Source: Nocardioides agri (GTDB lineage Bacteria; Actinomycetota; Actinomycetes; Propionibacteriales; Nocardioidaceae). Taken from it: a DNA stretch of 64,000 nt. Where the stretch lies: positions 124,001 through 188,000 of the forward strand of contig NZ_JACEIC010000002.1 of the NCBI RefSeq assembly GCF_013778305.1, written 5' to 3'. Numbering within the stretch: position 1 is the stretch's first letter; every line of letters begins with the position of its first letter. A program made the position numbers and the translations under genes. Below the pieces are notes generated by a model. It saw nothing but the letters and a program-made list of their open reading frames with translations, was not told where the DNA came from and ran no database searches. Positions 60,001-64,000 of this stretch are shown piece by piece.

Positions 60001-63000
60001 CACCGTGACCGAGTACGTCGCCGTCGGGCTGATCGGCTCGCCGTCGAGCCACATGCCGGTGACCTCGCCCTTGAACGTGCTCACGGGCGCGGAGTTCGGT
60101 GCCTCGACGGTCTCCGGGGTCTCCACGTAGGTGTAGGTGAAGCCCTGCGAGACGCCGAGCCGCAGGAACGGCCGCGACGGCACGCCACCCTGGGGGTTGC
60201 GCTGCCACTGCTGCTCGAGCACGGTCTCGATCTGCGCGCCGGTGAGGTCCATGTTGACGAGGGTGTTCGCGAACGGCTGGACGTCGGCGGCCTGGCGGTA
60301 GGTCAGGTCGCGCAGCGCGCCGTTGGCCGTGCCGAGCATGTCGGCGCGGAGACCACCGGGGTTCATGAACGCGATGTCCGCGCCATCGGTCGCCCAGCGC
60401 TGCACCTCGGCGACCTGGTTGCCCAGCGTCGACTCGCCGCCGCGGTTCTCCGTGGCACCGGAGGACGGGAGGTACTGCGCCCGGCGGAACGGACCGGTCA
60501 TCTTGCCGAGCACCTGGGCACCCGCGGTGTCCGCGTAGGCGACGGCGGCGTCGACGATGCCCTGCACCTCCGGGTCGGGCGCGTAGCCGACACCGGCGGT
60601 GGCGATGACGTCCTGCGAGACCGCAGCAAGCTCACCGGTGGACTCGTCGAGCTTGAACACCAGCTGGTTGAGGTTGGTGCCGTACTGGCCGGCCGAGACG
60701 ACCGGGCGCTTGGTGACCGCGCGGCCCGCCCAGTCGGCGACGGGGAAGCGGCAGTTGTAGGCCAGGTGGGTGTGGCCGGAGATGATCGCGTCGACGTCGC
60801 CCGAGGTGTTCTGGACGATGTTGCCCCAGGTCGTCGCCGGGTCGGTGAAGCTCGGCGAGCCGCACTCGGTCGACGGGGAGCCCTCGTGGACCAGCAGGAC
60901 CACCAGGTCGGCGCCGTCGGCCTTGAGGTCGGCGGCCGCGGCGTTCGTCGCGTCGACGACGTCGGTGACGGTCACCCCGGCGATGCCGGCGGGGTTGACC
61001 AGCGCGGGCAGGTCCTCGGTCACGGCGCCGACGAAGCCGACGGTGACGGCGTCGTCGCCGGTGCCGAAGGTCTTCGTGAACGTCTCCGCGAGGTCGTCCC
61101 GGCCGGCCGGCTCGTCGACGTTGGCCGCGATGTACTCCCACTGCGCGCGGTCCTGGATCCGGCCGGCGAAGTCCTCGTAGCCGCGGTCGAACTCGTGGTT
61201 GCCCGCGGCCGAGACCTCGAGGTCCATGGCGTTGAGGGCGTCGATCGTCGGCTCGTCGTCCTGGATGAACGACTCGAACGTCGAGGCACCGACCAGGTCG
61301 CCGGCGGCGACGAAGATGGAGTCCGCGACCTGCGACTTCAGCTCCTTCACCGCGGTCGCGAACGGCGCGGCGCCGGCAGCGTTGCCGCCGTCGGGCAGCA
61401 GGCGTCCGTGGAAGTCGTTGGTGCCGAGGACCTGGATCTCCCGGTACGTCGTGCCGGAGACCTCCGGCACGTCGATCCCGACGATCTCCGGGTTGTGGTC
61501 CGAGGTCCCGAACGGCAGGTTCGGCTGCCAGAAGTTCGTGACGTTGTAGTTGTAGCGGCTGTACTGGAACGCCGGGGACTCGTCGGCGTTGATCTCCCAG
61601 ATGTCCGCGCCGGTCACCATGTCCACCGCGGCCTCGTTGCCGAGCACGTGGTCGAGCGACCCGGAGAGGCCCTGGTAGGAGTAGGACTCGTCGTCGGCGT
61701 CGGTGGAGTCGATCAGCTCGTAGCCGCCGTCCTCCAGCGTCGTGATCGGGTCCTCCATCGTGTAGGCGTTGAAGTCGCCGGCGAGGAAGACCGCGTCGAT
61801 GTCGCGGTCCGCCGCGAACTGGTCCGCGAACTGGACCAGACGCGCGGCCTGGCGGGTCCGGTCACCGTTGAAGGCGCCGACACCGGTCACGTCGTCGTTG
61901 GCGTTGTCACCGGTCGCCGGCGGGGCCGGGGAGGCGTTGTCGCCCTTGGACTTGAAGTGGTTGACGATCACCGCGAAGGCGTCGCTGTCCGGGGCGCCCT
62001 TGGCCTTGAACGCCTGGGCGAGCGGCTCGCGGGCGTTGGCGAACTGGTCGGTGCCGAACAGGATGTCGGACTGCCCGACCGGCGAGACCTTGTCGACCTG
62101 GTAGATGAACGCCGGTCGGATGACGTCCTGCTCGCCGACGGCCGTCGCGGTCAGCGCCTCGCCCGGGCTCTTGACGTAGGCCCACTTCTGCTCGCCGGCC
62201 GCGTTGTTGATGATCTGGACGATGCGGGCCAGCGCGTCGTCGCGGTTGGTCTCACCGGGGAGCTTGATCGAGTTCTCGACCTCCTCGAGGCCGATGACGT
62301 CGGCGTCGAGCGCGTTGATCGCGTGGGAGAGCTTCTCCTCCTGGCGCGCCAGGCTCGCGGCGGTCGCCGCGCCCCGCGGGCCGCGGCCGTCGTTCTGGTT
62401 GGCCTCGTTGGTCTCGGTGTCCGGGTCGTCCTGCAGCCGGACGCCGCACGAGTTGTTGCCGATCCGGTTGCTCTGGCGGTCGGTGTAGTAGGTGCAGAAC
62501 GTGTCGAGCGGCGGGTTCTGCGCCGGACCGGCGGCCGCGTAGGCCTCGCCGGTGGTGTTGAAGTAGTTGAGCACGTTGAAGGTGGCGATCTTGAGGTCGC
62601 CGCCCACCGGGCGCGGGGCCAGGTTGTCGGCCCGGGTGTCCTCGAAGGTCGCGACCTCGGCACCGGTGCCGGTCACCTGGTGCGTGGGCTGGAACTTCCA
62701 GGTGTTGTTGCGCCAGTCGAGCACGACCGGACCGGTGAAGGTCACGGCGGCCCCGACCCGCACGGCGTTGGTCGGCGACAGCCACGGCACCGGGATCGCC
62801 TTGGTCGTCTGGTTCTGCAGGAAGTTGGTGGTCGCGCCGTCGTCGAGCACGACCGCGCGGGCGGCGTTCTCGTCCTTGATCGCGTTGATCGCGGCCAGGT
62901 CGTGCGGGGAGGCGTACTCGCTCCACTGGCGCAGCGGGGTGTCGCCGGTGGCGAGGCCGATCTCGGCGTACTGGTTGGTGCTGTAGCTGTTGGTGACCGT

Positions 63001-64000
63001 GAAGTCGTCGGTCGGGGCGAGCAGCTCGCCCTCGCGGGCCTCGCGGCCCGCGGCGGTGGTCGGGTAGGCGATGTGCCGCGGCTCGACGGTGCCGAGCGAG
63101 GTGCCGAGCTCGCCGACCGCGCTGGCCGAGGTCGGCACGATCTGGGTCAGGTCGAAGAACTCCGCGACCGGGCCGGTGACCCGCACGGAGTCACCGACGT
63201 CGACGCCGGCGGGGATGTTGTTGTTGCCGCTGCCGGCGTAGACGAAGATGCCGTCCGAGGCACCCTCGGTGTCGGCACCCGGGTCCTGGACGTACATGCC
63301 GTTGAAGCCGCCGTCGGCGTACCGCGCGGTGACGACGCCCTCGACGGAGACGACCTTCGAGCCGCTGCCGTTGCCGGTGGCGGGCGCGTACGGCGAGCGC
63401 GCGCCGTCGCCCTGGATCTCGGCGATCGGGGTGATGTCCGGGGCCTGGTCGATGACCATCTGGAAGCTGACGCTGTCGGTGCCGCTCGCGCCGTCCGTCA
63501 CCGTCGCGGTCACCGGGAACGTGCCGGCCTGCGTGGGCGTGCCGGACACGGCGCCCGCGTTGGTCGCGGTCACGCCGGTGGGGAGGCCGCTGACGCTCCA
63601 GGTGTACGGCGGGGTGCCGCCCGAGGCCTGGAGGTTGAAGCCCACGATGCTCATGCCGACGATGCCGGTCTTGTCGCCGGGCGAGGTGGCGTCGAGCGGG
63701 GTGGTGACGACCGTGGCGGGCGTCGGGCTCGGGTCGGTCAGGGTGAGGTCGGCGGCGTTGTTGTCGGTGTCGACGCCACCGGGCGCGCGACTGATCGACT
63801 TCGAGGTCGTCCCCGCGACGGTCGCGACGGCACCCTCGAACGTCGACGAGCCGCTGGCAGCGACCATGTCGACGATGTTGGCCGCGCCGGCGACGTTGCC
63901 GTTGACCGTGCCGGCCGGGAACTGGGCGGAGGCCGTCGTCAGGAAGACCTGACCGCCCGCGGCGGCGAGGTTGAGCGCCGGGGACGCGACGTGGTCGGGG
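57016..64000 (-). CDS. Giant secreted ExeM-type nuclease fused to two 5'-nucleotidase modules, 5' end outside the window
   Basis: The frame is open to base 64000, so at least 2,327 residues are present and the N-terminus is missing. Modules run from the visible start: lamin-tail-like domain (to about 63,710), an Ig-like domain (to about 63,430), an OB-like ExeM region and an exonuclease-endonuclease-phosphatase domain with IATFNVLNYF, VIGLEEVEN, VFLAGDFNAY and GTSDHNPE. Then come two complete 5'-nucleotidase modules (TNDFHGR, GNHEF, SGHTHLA, NRGGESTLGNQVAE) and C-terminal Ig-like repeats ending in VTKSGK, with no LPXTG anchor. Nuclease plus nucleotidases suggest conversion of extracellular DNA to nucleosides and phosphate. 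Confidence 0.88.
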   Translation of the reverse strand, partial: PDHVASPALNLAAAGGQVFLTTASAQFPAGTVNGNVAGAANIVDMVAASGSSTFEGAVATVAGTTSKSISRAPGGVDTDNNAADLTLTDPSPTPATVVTTPLDATSPGDKTGIVGMSIVGFNLQASGGTPPYTWSVSGLPTGVTATNAGAVSGTPTQAGTFPVTATVTDGASGTDSVSFQMVIDQAPDITPIAEIQGDGARSPYAPATGNGSGSKVVSVEGVVTARYADGGFNGMYVQDPGADTEGASDGIFVYAGSGNNNIPAGVDVGDSVRVTGPVAEFFDLTQIVPTSASAVGELGTSLGTVEPRHIAYPTTAAGREAREGELLAPTDDFTVTNSYSTNQYAEIGLATGDTPLRQWSEYASPHDLAAINAIKDENAARAVVLDDGATTNFLQNQTTKAIPVPWLSPTNAVRVGAAVTFTGPVVLDWRNNTWKFQPTHQVTGTGAEVATFEDTRADNLAPRPVGGDLKIATFNVLNYFNTTGEAYAAAGPAQNPPLDTFCTYYTDRQSNRIGNNSCGVRLQDDPDTETNEANQNDGRGPRGAATAASLARQEEKLSHAINALDADVIGLEEVENSIKLPGETNRDDALARIVQIINNAAGEQKWAYVKSPGEALTATAVGEQDVIRPAFIYQVDKVSPVGQSDILFGTDQFANAREPLAQAFKAKGAPDSDAFAVIVNHFKSKGDNASPAPPATGDNANDDVTGVGAFNGDRTRQAARLVQFADQFAADRDIDAVFLAGDFNAYTMEDPITTLEDGGYELIDSTDADDESYSYQGLSGSLDHVLGNEAAVDMVTGADIWEINADESPAFQYSRYNYNVTNFWQPNLPFGTSDHNPEIVGIDVPEVSGTTYREIQVLGTNDFHGRLLPDGGNAAGAAPFATAVKELKSQVADSIFVAAGDLVGASTFESFIQDDEPTIDALNAMDLEVSAAGNHEFDRGYEDFAGRIQDRAQWEYIAANVDEPAGRDDLAETFTKTFGTGDDAVTVGFVGAVTEDLPALVNPAGIAGVTVTDVVDATNAAAADLKADGADLVVLLVHEGSPSTECGSPSFTDPATTWGNIVQNTSGDVDAIISGHTHLAYNCRFPVADWAGRAVTKRPVVSAGQYGTNLNQLVFKLDESTGELAAVSQDVIATAGVGYAPDPEVQGIVDAAVAYADTAGAQVLGKMTGPFRRAQYLPSSGATENRGGESTLGNQVAEVQRWATDGADIAFMNPGGLRADMLGTANGALRDLTYRQAADVQPFANTLVNMDLTGAQIETVLEQQWQRNPQGGVPSRPFLRLGVSQGFTYTYVETPETVEAPNSAPVSTFKGEVTGMWLDGEPISPTATYSVTVNSFLGGGGDNFRELANGAHKVDTGVIDLEAMVDYMAQHATDPLAVDYSQRAVEVTFPGNAPAAYLAGDTVAFDVASWAMSAPGDLQDSTIRVLLGDTELGTASVDNTVGNKPYDAWGKAAVSVQLPAGLPDGETELTLVGTQTGTRVPVTITVDDGVRDVQILATNDFHGRLLKDGANSAGAAVLSGAVKQLRAKNPDTVFAAAGDLIGASTFESFIQDDLPTIDALNEAGLEVSAAGNHEFDKGYEDLVGRVQDRAQWEYIAANIEEPAGRDDLAESWTRTFDGVKVGFVGAVTEELPSLVAPSGMAGVTVTDIVDSVNAEAARLRSQEGADLVVALVHEGSPSTTCSTMTDPATAWGAIVTGLSGDVDALVSGHTHLAYNCSFPVAAWAGRDVTERPVVSAGQYGTFLNQLVFSIDDATGEVLAKDQQVLPLLGPDPDGSGPGQPPALYPADPAVEAIVADAVDVADELGAQVLGQIEAPFTRAKFANGTTENRGGESTLGNQVAEVQRWATPDTVGAADIAFMNPGGLRTDMVGTVNGTARDLTYREAANVQPFANTLVNMDLTGAQIETVLEQQWQRTAAGAVPTRPFLRLGVSEGFTYTYTQRPDPANAGQKLGEVTAMWLDGEPIDPAASYSVTVNSFLASGGDNFRELANGTTKQDTGITDLQAMVDYLDEFGSDGKVVDVDFAQRAVDVTFPAGAPATYTPGGTVVFDLGSLSMTDPGDQRDTQVEVRSGSTVLGTFPVTTTISAPTSNGSNSNDDAGTAHVSVTLPAGTAAGATELTVVGTTTGTRVRVPIEVALAASTVTAPDVSLTYGQPRTVDVVVTPSGATGTVEVRSGSTVLGSAPVVGGHAQVVLPARSLMPGQHTLTAAYSGDSAHLPATDTFTVTVAKAASSTSAAAVEETLKVKKDAAVVRVVVLGQNDVPVTGQVRVTAPGQPPRTVTLVLGRGSVVLDPFPTTGTKTITVEYLGSDVLTPSSTTVTVNVTKSGK
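57810..61450 (-). repeat. Tandem duplication of the 5'-nucleotidase module
   Basis: The NDFHGR codons occur at 61402-61419 and 59488-59505, and the GNHE codons at the same 1,914-base offset. Long blocks are nearly identical in DNA, such as the region around 58261-58320 and 60201-60260. Both copies keep catalytic motifs. A third, free-standing relative is the gene at 54644-56947. Confidence 0.85.

Noticed and set aside
57016-64000. LPXTG or other wall anchor in the giant nuclease
   Set aside because: The C-terminus ends in VTKSGK after Ig-like repeats with no sortase motif, hydrophobic segment or basic tail.

Overview
The window reads as one contiguous piece of chromosome from a high-GC Gram-positive actinobacterium, most like Nocardioides or a close relative (Propionibacteriales). 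The GC content is very high throughout. SsgA-like, DUF3046, DUF3099, ClgR and Lhr/Nei2 genes are present, the sulfite reductase, APS reductase and chelatase operon is of actinobacterial type, and many genes appear to start without a leader, with a TAnnnT -10 element 6-7 bases before the start codon. I see no insertion sequences, prophage genes, CRISPR arrays or rRNA. This is core and near-core chromosome. Genus and function are inferred from recognised families, not from searches.

Layout. 1-1.1 kb: the 3' end of an ssgA-like gene and pabC. 1.2-1.6 kb: a tRNA-Gly(GCC), tRNA-Cys(GCA), tRNA-Val(GAC) operon with promoter and terminator. 1.7-9.2 kb: a small Cys-rich protein, an orphan MASE1 sensor kinase, a TrkA-type K+ channel, a YihY/BrkB membrane protein, an AidB-like acyl-CoA dehydrogenase and a dicarboxylate symporter. 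9.2-14.5 kb: an unusually long glyA, then an assimilatory sulfur operon (sulfite reductase, a 52-aa zinc-ribbon protein, cysH, sirohydrochlorin chelatase). This operon sits behind a candidate four-way-junction riboswitch and tandem operator-like dyads. 14.5-16.9 kb: PadR/DUF1048/ABC-2 exporter. 16.9-21.6 kb: D-alanine cluster (VanX-type dipeptidase, alanine racemase, D-Ala-D-Ala ligase, NarL-type two-component system). 21.6-24.3 kb: HipA-like kinase with DUF3037 partner, a secreted protein and an AAC(6')-like acetyltransferase. 24.3-26.3 kb: recA-recX with an SOS box and a PafBC-type promoter. 26.3-31.6 kb: a seven-gene, mostly overlapping operon (GT2, TIGR04282 transferase, methyltransferase, membrane molybdopterin oxidoreductase, membrane protein, OmpR-type regulator, kinase). 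31.6-37.4 kb: a membrane protein, then an operon of DinB-methyltransferase fusion, DUF3046, MFS, MTA phosphorylase and a zinc-knuckle epimerase. 37.4-48.3 kb: small enzymes, an ABC-2 exporter with two permeases, a DesKR-like system and several small membrane or secreted proteins. 48.4-54.7 kb: lhr-nei2 and convergent cinA-clgR. 54.6-64 kb: a secreted 5'-nucleotidase and, running off the window, a giant secreted protein joining an ExeM-type nuclease to two 5'-nucleotidase modules.

How the genes work together. The sulfur operon supplies sulfite, then sulfide, plus the siroheme precursor step needed by its own reductase. The D-Ala cluster makes and cleaves D-Ala-D-Ala under a possible dedicated sensor. 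recA, recX, DUF3046, clgR and cinA keep their order and strand but are spaced by other operons. The two nucleotidase genes at the right end look like a secreted system that degrades extracellular nucleic acid to nucleosides and phosphate. The most unusual items are the giant nuclease/nucleotidase, the seven-gene molybdopterin/glycosyltransferase operon with an internal Tat-like motif, the overlapping divergent -10 elements in a 17-bp gap, and the structured sulfite-reductase leader.
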